Assembly (NCBI GenBank): GCA_032622095.1
Contig: CP136065.1
Span: 42,383,503 to 42,447,502, forward strand
Direction: 5' to 3'
Source: Siphonodentalium dalli
Taxonomy: Eukaryota; Mollusca; Scaphopoda; Gadilida; Siphonodentaliidae
Length of the DNA stretch: 64,000 bases
The position numbers were made by a program, and so were the translations under genes. Below are positions 9,108 to 19,600 of the stretch, piece by piece (the first letter of the stretch is position 1; each line of letters begins with the position of its first letter). The notes beneath the pieces are model-generated. The model saw only the letters and a program-made list of their open reading frames with translations, ran no database searches and was not told the origin of the DNA.

Positions 9108-9548
9108 ACTTCACCAGGACATCGACGGCTGATATACATACAACGCAAAGAAGACGACGACCAGATAACAACGAATGTGTCAACAACTCCACAAAATAGA
9201 CTCTTTTTGTTATTGATTCAGCGTAGGATGTTGTAGGATGTTCAATTAAGTTTCTTCAAATCTGAGACCTTGTTTTGTACATAAATTATTGTTCTTTTTT
9301 AATATTATTGATGTATAATAATATATTATTGTTCATTGTTCTTGTTCTTGTTTTTGAAAAATAAAATGATAAATTTCAACAAAATCGTTTTCACTGTAGG
9401 ACCCCCACCATTTGATTCTGTTCGTGTCGATGTGTCATCTCTGGTCAGAATTATACAAACTTTAAATTAGTAATGAAAAAATGTCTAAGTCCATTTACAT
9501 TTTTTCGATCAGAAATGTCACATCAATGACAGGAACATCTATCCTCAG
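9108..9548 (+). other. Polinton right flank with poly(A) signal
   Basis: No gene is seen. The AT-rich stretch carries AATAAA at 9,360-9,365, a plausible polyadenylation signal for the plus-strand transcripts, and repeated TTGTTCTTG motifs before it. The Polinton terminus probably lies in or just after this stretch, but without the left terminus it cannot be fixed. Confidence 0.5.
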
Positions 9549-9735
9549 GGTGGGAACTATGGCCCAGTACCCCCCAGACATGGGCACTATGGCCCAGTAC
9601 CCCCCCAGACATGGGCACTATGGCCCAGTACCCCCCAGACATGGGCACTATGGCCCATGGGCCATAGTGCCCATGTCTGTGGGGTACTGGGCCATAGTGC
9701 CCATGTCTGGGGGGTACTGGGCCATAGTGCCCACC
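9549..9735. repeat. Inverted minisatellite hairpin, about 34-bp units
   Basis: The motif GGGCACTATGGCCCAGTACC plus CCCCAGACAT repeats about three times rightward. It then meets the palindrome TGGCCCATGGGCCA (9,651-9,664) and continues as its reverse complement for about two more units. The arms are about 109 and 78 bases and nearly perfect. The sequence is much more GC-rich than its surroundings. A translated frame across it is a by-product of the repeat. It could be a tiny foldback element or an expanded palindrome at the Polinton edge. Confidence 0.9.
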
Positions 9736-9764
9736 ATTACTACTATCGATTAAAAGTCCTATAT

Positions 9765-10535
9765 CCTATACCCGAATAACGTCATTATAATTTAGTTAAA
9801 TTGCGTTCGGGGAATCTGCTGAACTGCTCCATATGAGGTGCTGAAAGGGATTTTGAACTGGGGTGATGGTCGGTCAAATGATTTTCAACCCTGTATATGC
9901 ATGGTTATGGCACAGGTCCCCAGAAAAAAATTGACCTAGTTTAGCGGATACTATATATCTCGAACGAGTGAAATTTTACAGCCGGTTTGCGTCAGACCTG
10001 TGCTCATGCGTGGAGTTTTTCCTAACCAAGTTTTACACGGGGTACATCAAATTGAAGAGCAATAATATATCTTTCTACCTATATGTGGCATTTATGTAAA
10101 GAAAATAATTTTTGTGTATTTTGAACCTGATTGTGGACTTTGTAAAAATGATAACAAATTAGGCCGGGCCAAGTTGGATACCTTTCTATAGGATTAAGTA
10201 CTATTTTGTTTTGGGGACCTGTGTGTTATGTCCCATCGATTAGGCTACAATTCATGTGTATAACCTAAACTCTACTAACTTCGTTATAATTGAGTTAAAC
10301 TGCCTTCACAAGAATCTGTTGAACAACAGCCGCTGTACGACTGAACGGGATTTTGAACTGCTGAACTGCATGGCATGACGGTGGTACGTCAAACGGTGTT
10401 CACTTCCTGTTGTGGGATATAACACTTGTATTACGTGCCACTTAAACAACCCACGACCGACTATCGTCGTTATAATTATGTTAAACTGAAATCGGGAAAT
10501 CTGCTTATCAGCATTTTACATGGTGATCAGAATCT
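9765..10535. repeat. Three degenerate copies of a 100-150-bp repeat
   Basis: The pattern 'CGTTATAAT..AGTTAAA(T/C)TG' followed by 'GG(G)AATCTG(C/T)TGAAC' and 'GGGATTTTGAACTG' occurs at about 9,776-9,860, 10,280-10,360 and 10,467-10,505, at decreasing similarity. The MITE at 9,911 lies between the first two copies. No gene seen. Confidence 0.55.
9911..10226. mobile_element. MITE with CACAGGTCCCC terminal inverted repeats
   Basis: The left end reads CACAGGTCCCCAGAAA and the right end, reversed, reads CACAGGTCCCCAAAAC. The approximately 316-bp interior is non-coding. GTTATG occurs on both sides and may be the target duplication. A shorter relative lies at 15,534. Superfamily not determined. Confidence 0.65.
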
Positions 10536-11337
10536 GATATAGGTACACCCGTCTATCTTATCACATATGAACAGTGGTAAGATAGACAACTCTATAGAGA
10601 TTGAGAATTGTTCCCCGTGCGACTGCAGTAGACCATATTCAAGTGATGTAACTGAGTCGTGACCATTACATCCTACATGACATGCCGCTGTAACATGTAT
10701 ATATAGAACATTACGTATACATATATTTAGTTATTAACCGGCTATAACTGGACAGATAAGTAATATGTTAACAACAAGGTCAAGTTACAACTTAAAGGCA
10801 CGTGCGGCCTTAATTGTCGAAAATATTCATATTTGTTCCAAACACTGTAAACAGAAAAACAGTAAAACGCATACAGTTCCGTTCATATATACCATGGCCA
10901 TCGCGTAAACAGCATGTTATCATAAAGACCTACTATATTTTACCTAAGCAAGAGCCTGATTGTGTTACAGAAGACAGCACAATGCTACTGGCTAATCACA
11001 CACAAATGGCATAAACGCTCTTTATTAGTTCCATATCAGGTATTCACCAACAAAGAACGCTCTTTATGTTTACCATCATAATATAAACAAACACCAGAAA
11101 AGTTACTTTTTACGCTTTTGTTTACATAACAATGGTCATACATATGACCATAACATACTGTTTATGCGATAGTTCTTATTTGTATACAGACAAAGTCTAT
11201 CTACATTTTGATGTTCTTTCTGTTTGTGGCGGTTTTTGGCGGGTGGAGATATTTTCACAGGATACCCACCGCCAAGGCCAACCGTGTCTTTAAAGAGGAT
11301 CTCTAATGAGTCGTACTTATATACGAAATTTATTTAG

Positions 11338-11521
11338 TATCCTGATATATCAGGTTATTATCCTGATATATCATGTTATTATCCTGATATATCAGGTTAC
11401 GTATCCTGATATATCAGGTTATTATCCTGATATATCAGGTTATTATCCTGATATATCAGTTTATTATCCTGATATATCAGGATAATAACTGAAGAGGGGG
11501 TGGCGGTTCCAGGCCGCCGTA
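11338..11521 (-). repeat. Single end of the CCTGATATATCAGG foldback family
   Basis: About seven 21-bp units (the 14-bp palindrome CCTGATATATCAGG plus a 7-base spacer such as TTATTAT) are followed by ACTGAAGAGG and GGCGGTTCCAGGCCGCCGTA. The same order forms the right end of the complete foldback element at 42,278-42,308. No matching left end was found between 9,740 and 11,337, so this is a solo or rearranged end inside the TTAA element. Confidence 0.85.
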
Positions 11522-11689
11522 CATTTCAAACTGATATATACTAATAGTTAGTGAGCCCAGACAGTTTTATTAGAACTACTGAGTACGAAAGGTTTGATGG
11601 GCCTGAATTGTCGGGAGGACCGAACTGACGACACAAACCAAATTCTTAAGATCCGCAATTACAGCATAAAGGGATCAGGAACCCACCAA

Positions 11690-12600
11690 AAATCCATATC
11701 AAAGTATCAATGACACTGTAGCTCAACTTGGATTCGTTAATAATTATATGCTGAGCAGTCAATATAATGATAACGAGGGAAAGTCAAAAAATTTCAGTAA
11801 ATGGATTTTATTGTGCATTTAAGTGAAATTAATTTCATTTAAAACATTTCTCCACTAAAAGTGGTCTGCATGGTGTGCCGATGGATCCAAGATGGCTCGA
11901 GGCCCAATGTGTTTTAACAATTTTCGGAACAATTGGACAGCATCCATCTAAAGATCACACCAAAGAACCATATGAAGTTTGGATGAGAGATGAGGGACAT
12001 TGCATGTATAGTGTGTGCCATGGGTTTAGTCATGCCAAGAGTAAAATACATGATGGTTGCCGGCGTCCATGTTTTAATTGAAAATCGTTCAAATCGATAG
12101 CTCTCATCTAGTGGTGATACTAATCATGCCTGTAACTTTACAAAATATTGCTCAGATATATGCGGGCTGCAGGGTGTGCCAATAGATTCAAATTTGAAAT
12201 CAACGATGGCTCCCATCTAGAGGTGACCCCAAAGATCCGTATAAAGTTTCATGACGATTGGATGAGGGATGTGGCCTGTAGGGTGTGCCATAGGATTTAG
12301 TCATGCATAGAGTAAAATCCAAGATGGCTGCTGGCGGCCATGTTTTTAAACAAATTTCGGAAATAATCAATGGCTCACATTTAGAGGTCACCGTGACGAT
12401 GAATATGAAGTTTGGTGGTGATTAAATGAGGGATGTGGTCTGTAGGGTTTTATTCATGAAAACAGTAAAATTCAAGATGGCTGCCGGCGGCCATATTTTT
12501 CATCGAAAATTTGATAGCTCCAATCTAGATGTGATCCTAAACATGCCTGTAAATTTTTAAAACGTTTCTCTAATAAATGCGGAATAAAATTAGATGGGTG
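11690..12600. repeat. GGCGGCCAT-containing repeat block
   Basis: Imperfect units of about 150-180 bases contain 'AAGATGGCTGCCGGCGGCCAT', 'GGCTCCCATCTAGAGGTGACC' style segments, 'TATGAAGTTTG' and 'GGGATGTGGTCTGTAGGGT'. About five units are recognisable between 11,860 and 12,560. The preceding segment at 11,700-11,800 ('CAATGACACTGTAGCTCAAC', 'GGAAAGTCAAAAA') and these units reappear in the same order inside the foldback element at 40,470-41,790. Short open frames here follow the repeat and are not counted as genes. Confidence 0.75.
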
Positions 12601-12687
12601 AAGTCGAGTCTTGGGGTGCAGGTACACTAGGCTATCAGTTCTCGGACAAATAGCCAATTTCCAAAGTTTAAGGCGAGTCAAACTACA

Positions 12688-13005
12688 CCTTCTTATCTGA
12701 AAATGCTGAAGATATCCGCTTATTAACTTGGGTTTCTGTGTTAAGGATATACATAAGGATATACATAAGGTTCACCACAGTAAAATGTGTACATTTCAAG
12801 GACGTACGCGAAAGTTCGAATAAAAGTTATTTGTTTTATGTTTCGTGGGGTTCTGTCAAGACTCAACATACGCCTTCTTATCTGAAAATGCTGCACAAAT
12901 CCATTTCTTAAGTTATGTTATGATTACAGCAAATGTCATACTCGTACTCGAAAGTTCGTTTAAACGAGATTGTTGGGGGTTTTGTCTCAATGGTTTGAAT
13001 AAAAC
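12688..13005. repeat. Two-copy tandem duplication
   Basis: CTTCTTATCTGAAAATGCTG occurs at about 12,690 and 12,872. It is followed in both copies by 'CGAAAGTTCG' and by 'GGGGTTTTGTC'-like sequence, giving two copies of about 180 bases with moderate divergence. Confidence 0.65.
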
Positions 13006-13690
13006 TTTCTGCGCTCCCTAATTATATGTGAAACGTTTATACCTATAACGTGCCTTTATACTCATAGTGGCGATTAACAACGTTTTCTCACTTTTTTTCA
13101 CAATGACCGTTAATACTATAGTAGAGCAGGTCATCATCATGGTATAAATATAATTATCGTGATTTTGTCCAGAAATGTTTTACTCATAATCATAGGGAAC
13201 TGTAAAAAATCCGTCCTGAACCATCACAAAGCGGACAATAGAATTACTTCCGATGTAACAGTTCCTGCACAGAACTTGGTAGAAATGGGTGTATTCCAAT
13301 CCGTCTTCTTCTATGTCCGTGAACGTGTTCTCGGGTGATCTCGAGTAAGGGACGTTGCTAGTGGGTTCCAACTGGGGTGAGTCTGAGACCATACAATTTC
13401 CAACTATATAGGATTTGGACTAATAAAATTTCCAACTGTATAGGATTCGCTTTTGAGTAATGTAATCTTCCAATATTGGCTTAATAATTTGGGTTTCTAT
13501 TATGTTCTTATTAAGACTATGGACTGTGTAAATAAAGACACTGACACTATATAGTAACAAGAATGACATAGCATTGATCCTTGTGTTTTGTACTGAGTAC
13601 ACTGTGTATGCAGTAATCAGAATAAGACTGAGCAACGAATACGTGTTTAAATACATGTATTCAAATTCCAAGAAGTCACAAGTTATAACT
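13006..13690. other. Unassigned interior of the TTAA element
   Basis: No recognisable gene. Minus-strand frames of 70 codons (13,180-13,392) and 83 codons (13,420-13,671) are open, but they resemble nothing I know and are near the length expected by chance. 'AATTTCCAACT(A/G)TATAGGATT' occurs twice (13,396 and 13,428), with a related form at 14,517. Confidence 0.4.
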
Positions 13691-14231
13691 CACAAAATGG
13701 TAACAAGTATGCATGCTGACTGATTGTTATGTTGTCAAAGATACGGGCGGCGTTGGCGGTGGGTATGCTGTTAAAATATTCAGCTCCGTCAAAAAGCGCC
13801 ATAAACAGAAAGAATAGTAAAATATAGACAGACCTTGTTCTTATACCAATCAGAAATATGGCATAAACAGTATGTTATTGTCAAATGTTTTCCCTTTGTT
13901 ATGTAAGCAAAAGCAAAACACGTTACCGGTAAACATAAAGAGCGTTATTTGTTACTGTTTTCCTGGTATGGAAATAATAAAGAGCGTTTATATCAGTTGT
14001 GCGATTAACCTATATAATTGCGCTGTGTTATATAAACAGAAGCAAATCTTCTGTAATACGAGCAGGTTCTTGTTTACGAACACCATCGTACGTCTTGACG
14101 ACAATATACTATTTACGCGCTGATTATGTTTGGCATATGAACAAAACTATATATATTTTAATATTCATTCTTTTGATGGCGATTTGAACAAATATGAATA
14201 TTTCTGCAACGAACACCGCCCGTGCCTTTAA

Positions 14232-14799
14232 AGCTTAAAGTTAAAGAAAGATATAACTGATAGACTAGTGACCATGAATCGATGGTTGGTAAAACATACC
14301 AGTCTGAACTTGAAGGAAATGCTTTGCTTTTAATTTCATATATGTGTTCAGGTAATGAGCATTACTGGAATTTATTTACGCAATGACTGTGTATTGACTT
14401 GTAATATTGACATTACATTGCTAACTTGCAGGACAAATTTAAATAAACTAATAATACTCCTATGAGAGGAACTAAATATATAAGTATAAGTACAACTATT
14501 GGAATTTGAGTCATGAAATTTCCAACTATTGAAAATGATGGTCCTCATTGGGGGTGAGATACCCCACCCACCCTGTCGTTACGTTCCTGTCTCGAGTGTT
14601 AGAAATGTGAGCAGATGCGAATGGATCTTCCCACACATAGTCACTAGTGGGAGGATCGACCATACGGTTGCTAGGAGACAAGGTATATATGCAGAAATAG
14701 TTTAGCTTATCAGCGCTCGCCATGATGCAATAGCTATATGGAACAGGTTACTTTATGCGCTTCGTGCACATTTTGACACTTTAAACACTTGTTTTTAAT
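14232..14799. other. Non-coding gap between two TTAA elements
   Basis: AT-rich sequence without a supportable gene. A 65-codon minus-strand frame (14,526-14,723) has no recognisable feature. Confidence 0.4.
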
Positions 14800-15208
14800 T
14801 TAAAGGTACTCAATCCGATGAGAGGGTCCCCATCTCAACAGATTCCAACAACAACAATCCGATCAGAGGGTCCTATATTACTATTTCTTTGGCTTTGGGG
14901 GTAAAAAATATTTGATTCGAGTCGAGGAACCCATCAAACAAAGCTCAGAGTTATTAGATATTGATTTTTGAAATTTGTTATTTTCTCGAGATGAGTACTA
15001 ATAATCAAGTGGTAATAATAACGCAATTTTGACTGTGTTCTGGGCCAGAAAGTATTCCCGATAATGAAAAATAAGAGATTTCTAAAATCGATATCTAACA
15101 AATCTGAGCTTTGATGGGTGACTTTCTCGACTCGAATCAAATATTTTTGACCCCCGAAGCCATTGAAATAGTAATTGAGAGGAATTTTATCGGATTGAGT
15201 ACCTTTAA
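14800..15208 (+). mobile_element. TTAA MITE, copy 1
   Basis: TTAA at 14,800-14,803 and 15,205-15,208 brackets an element that starts AGGTACTCAATCCGAT and ends with its reverse complement. Inverted similarity continues for roughly 170 bases, including AAATATTTGATTCGAGTCGA and ATCAAAGCTCAGA with their reverse complements. A second copy in opposite orientation lies at 34,496. No coding capacity. Confidence 0.88.
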
Positions 15209-15533
15209 TATGTTTTTTCAGATTGAATCACTTGCTCAATTTAACATTTAAAAAAAATTATTCAAAAAATATATATATAAACCCGTCGGGGTACCCGATG
15301 CACCACACCAAATCTGGTTGAAATCAGTCCAAGGGTCACGTCTGGGAGCAAAATCGCGACAAAAAACAGACAGACAGACATAATTTACTCTGTAATATAT
15401 ATATCGATACACCAGAGAACAAACATTTATGAGTCTCCGTCATGAAAATTCCTTGTTCGTGACCTTTACTCCCTACACAATGGGAAGTGAAAACTCAAAC
15501 CAGCGAACTGATGTTACGATATGCTCATATCCA
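15209..15533. repeat. Dispersed repeat fragment with GACA microsatellite
   Basis: 'CCCGTCGGGGTACCCGATG', 'AAATCTGGTTGAAATCAGTCC' and 'CAGACAGACAGACA' followed by ATATATAT resemble the end of a short interspersed repeat. Its boundaries are unclear. The rest of the stretch shows nothing recognisable. Confidence 0.4.
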
Positions 15534-15632
15534 CAGGTGCCCAGAATTTGTTTTTACCCCACTCCAATAATACTTAATCCTGTAGGATTATTTATTATTG
15601 TGGGTGGGTCAATTATTGTTTTGGGGACCGTG
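15534..15632. mobile_element. Short relative of the CACAGGTCCCC MITE
   Basis: The left end CACAGGTGCCCAGAA and the right end TTTTGGGGACCGTGTG are inverted, and match the ends of the MITE at 9,911 apart from single changes. The interior is only about 70 bases, with a small palindrome around AATCCTGTAGGATT. Confidence 0.6.
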
Positions 15633-16699
15633 TGATTTTGTCTGTTCCTGGTGTTCACGTCCCAAAGGACAGGTTGACCTTGATGACGAGCACAGAAGTC
15701 AGAAGAACACCGATTCGAATATGCCCAATGGTAGTTCCGGGTAAAACATAAGAGAACAGAGTCCAACCGCATGAAGTTCTAATTTATTTTAGACTCTCGA
15801 ACAAGCTTCGTCAAACGATCCTAGTTCTGACAAGTTATAGAGCTTCGTGATTCTACCCACATGACTTACCAACTAGACGAATCCACAGCCCAAAATCTAA
15901 TCTGAGTCATTCCTAAATATAGCTCCGTTCGATAACGAAACGAAACTCTAAAGCCGGAAAGATTCGGGGAATTCCCGATGAATTTCCAGGGTGAATTTCC
16001 GAATTGCCAATAAACTATAAAGAGCCCAAATACAAAATAAATACACGTATCGTCATATGTCGCAGTGCTATAATTATACCTGAACATTAATTATTGTTGA
16101 CAAAGCGAAGGGCAACACATCGCGCTAACTCTATTTCGTGTACACAATTCTGGGGAGTGACATATAGATAATATACTATATACAATGTCCAGGCTATAAT
16201 GTTATGTACAGCTTATATGTAAATATATAAGGCCTTTAAATCGTGCGCTGTACTTCTTCCTCAATAGGTTGAGAAGTACCTGGAAATGTGTTGCCTGATA
16301 CTCACGTTTTGTTTGATAGTAATCTGGAGAGACATAAAGCTCGAGCTCGGAGACCAACCACCCACCCATAACAAACCGATTGTATACAAACACCGCTAAT
16401 AATGTAAACATCCGGGCGGGCATGCGCAACGGCGCAAGATCGTAATTTCAGAATAACAGTATACAGTAATGACCAGAATAGCTAACAAAGACATCTATCT
16501 CTCAGATAACATGACTAAAGTTTTATAAATCTGTGTTTCCTTACAGTTATATACCTATAATGGGTCACAATAATATATCATTATTTTCCAGACATCTCAT
16601 AAGGTGTTTAGTTATTTATATAACAAAATAAGCTGTAAATAGTTGACAAATGACAGAATAAATTCCATAATGGCAATGCTCCTCAAATACTATACTATA
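15633..16699. other. Non-coding, unassigned
   Basis: No gene supported. Minus-strand frames of 72-75 codons are present but featureless. A short inverted pair (GTACTTCTTCC... and TTGAGAAGTAC) lies at 16,248-16,278. The satellite array starts at its right edge. Confidence 0.4.
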
Positions 16700-19600
16700 G
16701 ACACTGTTGTTGTTGTTTGTGGATAGGTATGCATCTATATACAAATAGTTTGCACAAAGTTTGGGCTCCTTAGTGGGTTTTAAGGGTATGGAGACAGCCC
16801 AACACCCACAGCACCCATGACAATTCAAGTTAAATTGGTATATTTAACTTGAATTGGGCCATATGACCCATTATATGTATCTACTTCCAACACTTTTGTT
16901 GTTTGTGGATAGGTATGCATCTATGCAAATAGTTTGCATAAAGTTTGGGCTCCGCAGTGGGTTTTAAGGGTATGGAGACTGCCCAACACCCACAGCACCC
17001 ATGATAAAACCATACAGCACCCGTGCCTATGAAAACATATTTCTGAGTCAGCCATCTCTCAGACTATACCCATTCTGTAAATGATTCCACATTTCACTCT
17101 AGAATATATAGAGGCAATTGGAAAAACATATTTGGGCACCTGAATGGGATTTTGGGCTCCAGTCTGGGGGGATATTTGGTTTTTTTAATGGTTAAATTGG
17201 TATATTTAACTGGAATTGGGTCCTGTATAGGTATATACTTCTAGGTCTCCCAGTGTTTTTGGAAATATCTGCATCAGTATAAGAAGATTTGCAAAAGTTT
17301 GGGCTCCTTAGTGGGTTTTAAGGGTATGGAGACAGCCCAACACCCACAGCACCCATGACAATTCAAGTTAAATTGGTATATTTAACTTGAATTGGGCCAT
17401 ATGACCAATTATATGTATCTACTTCCAACACTTTTGTTGTTTGTGGATAGGTATGCATCTGTGCAAATGGTTTGCACAAAGTTTGGGCTCCTCAGTGGGT
17501 TTTAAGGGTATGGAGACAGCCCAACACCCACAGCACCCATGACAATTCAAGTTAAATTGGTATATTTAACTTGAATTGGGCCATATGACCCATTATATGT
17601 ATCTACTTCCAACACTTTTGTTGTTTGTGGATAGGTATGCATCTATGCAAATAGTTTGCATAAAGTTTGGGCTCCGCAGTGGGTTTTAAGGGTATGGAGA
17701 CTGCCCAACACCCACAGCACCCATGATAAAACCATACAGCACCCGTGCCTATGAAAACATATTTCTGAGTCAGCCATCTCTCAGACTATACCCATTCTGT
17801 AAATGATTCCACATTTCACTCTAGAATATATAGAGGCAATTGGAAAAACATATTTGGGCACCTGAATGGGATTTTGGGCTCCAGTCTGGGGGGATATTTG
17901 GTTTTTTTAATGGTTAAATTGGTATATTTAACTGGAATTGGGTCCTGTATAGGTATATACTTCTAGGTCTCCCAGTGTTTTTGGAAATATCTGCATCAGT
18001 ATAAGAAGATTTGCAAAAGTTTGGGCTCCTTAGTGGGTTTTAAGGGTATGGAGACAGCCCAACACCCACAGCACCCATGACAATTCAAGTTAAATTGGTA
18101 TATTTAACTTGAATTGGGCCATATGACCAATTATATGTATCTACTTCCAACACTTTTGTTGTTTGTGGATAGGTATGCATCTGTGCAAATGGTTTGCACA
18201 AAGTTTGGGCTCCTCAGTGGGTTTTAAGGGTATTGAGACAGCCCAACACCCACAGCACCCATGATAAAACCATACAGCACCCGTGCCTATGAAAACATAT
18301 TTCTGAGTCAGCCATCTCTCAGACTATACCCATTTTGTAAATGATTCCACATTTCACTCTAAAATATATAGAGGCAATGGGAAAAAATATTTGGGCACCT
18401 GAATGGGATTTTGGGCTCTAGTCAGGGGGGGGGGTATTTGTTTTTTTAATGGTTAAATTGGTATATTTAACTGGAATTGGGTCCTGTATAGGTATATACT
18501 TCTAGGTCTCCTAGTGTTTTTGGAAATATCTGCATCAGTATAAGAAGATTTGCAAAAGTTTGGGCTCCTTCGTGGGTTTTAAGGGTATGGAGACAGCCCA
18601 ACACCCACAGCACCCATGACAATTCAAGTTAAATTGGTATAATTAACTTGAATTGGTCCATATGACCCATTATATGTATCTACTTCCAACACTTTTGTTG
18701 TTTGTGGATAGGTATGCATCTGTGGAAATGGTTTGCACAAAGTTTGGGCTCCTCAGTGGGTTTTAAGGGTATTGAGACAGCCCAACACCCACAGCACCCA
18801 TGATAAAACCATACAGCACCCGTGCCTATGAAAACATATTTCTGAGTCAGCCATCTCTCAGACTATACCCATTCTGTAAATGATTCCACATTTCACTCTA
18901 GAATATATAGAGGCAATGGGAAAAAAATATTTGGGCACCTGAATGGCATTTTGGGCTCTATTCAGGGGGGATATTTGGTTTTTTTAATGGTTAAATTGGT
19001 ATATTTAACTGGAATTGGGTCCTGTAAAGGTATATACTTCTAGGTCTCCTAGTGTTTTTGGAAATATCTGCATCAGTATAAGAAGATTTGCAAAAGTTTG
19101 GGCTCCTTAGTGGGTTTTAAGGGTATGCAGACAGCCCAACACCCACAGCACCCATGACAATTCAAGTTAACTTGGTATATTTAACTTGAATTGGGCCATA
19201 TGACCCATTATATATATCTACTTCCAACACTTTTGTTGTTTGTGGATAGGTATGCATCTATGCAAATGGTTTGCACAAAGTTTGGGCTCCTCAGTGGGTT
19301 TTAAGGGTATTGAGACAGCCCAACACCCACAGCACCCATGACAATTCAAGTTAAATTGGTATATTTAACTTGAATTGGGCCATATGACCCATTATATGTA
19401 TCTACTTCCAACACTTTTGTTGTTTGTGGATAGGTATGCATCTATGCAAATGGTTTGCACAAAGTATGGGCTCCTCAGTGGGTTTTAAGGGTATTGATAC
19501 AGCCCAACACCCACAGCACCCATGATAAAACCATACAGCACCCGTGCCTATGAAAACATATTTCTGAGTCAGCCATCTCTCAGACTATACCCATTCTGTA

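Larger units (their letters stand above)
1..9540 (+). mobile_element. Polinton/Maverick element, left end outside window
   Basis: Thirteen closely spaced same-strand parts form a Polinton set: protein-primed family B polymerase (end only), A32-type packaging ATPase, integrase, adenain-type protease, double-jelly-roll major capsid protein and a penton-type protein, plus small basic and membrane proteins. Gaps between parts are mostly under 60 bases and several parts overlap. The left terminus is not in the window. The right terminus is not fixed: the last part ends at 9,107, a poly(A) signal lies at 9,360, and unrelated hairpin repeat begins at 9,549. I cannot see a terminal inverted repeat because its partner is missing. 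The element is treated as a fossil. It looks young, with most parts still open and about one visible break in the part seen. Family assignment is firm; the right boundary is a guess. Confidence 0.93.
10796..14227. mobile_element. 3.4-kb TTAA foldback element (Kolobok/piggyBac-type target)
   Basis: TTAA stands directly outside both ends (10,792-10,795 and 14,228-14,231). The ends are AGGCACGTGCGG on the left and, reversed, AGGCACGGGCGG on the right. The inverted similarity extends inward for about 520 bases on each side: both arms hold AATATTCATATTTGTTC near the end and TTCTTTCTGTTT(G/A)TGGCG with TACCCACCGCCAA further in (11,215-11,290; reversed at 13,740-13,830). No transposase frame is visible, so it is non-autonomous. 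The interior carries a foldback end, the GGCGGCCAT repeat and a tandem duplication (listed separately). TTAA duplication points to Kolobok or piggyBac; the AGG(C/T)AC start is shared with the MITEs at 14,800 and 34,496. Confidence 0.82.

Noticed and set aside
9549-9735. Hairpin repeat as the Polinton terminal inverted repeat
   Set aside because: A terminal inverted repeat pairs the two ends of the element, whereas this repeat pairs with itself, and the left end is not available for comparison. Kept only as a finding.
9481-9753. 90-codon frame across the hairpin minisatellite
   Set aside because: The peptide is a translation of the 34-bp repeat (MAQYPP-like units) and has no independent support.
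13180-13671. Two minus-strand frames (70 and 83 codons) as remnants of a transposase in the TTAA element
   Set aside because: No motif of a known transposase is visible and the lengths are within chance; left as unassigned.
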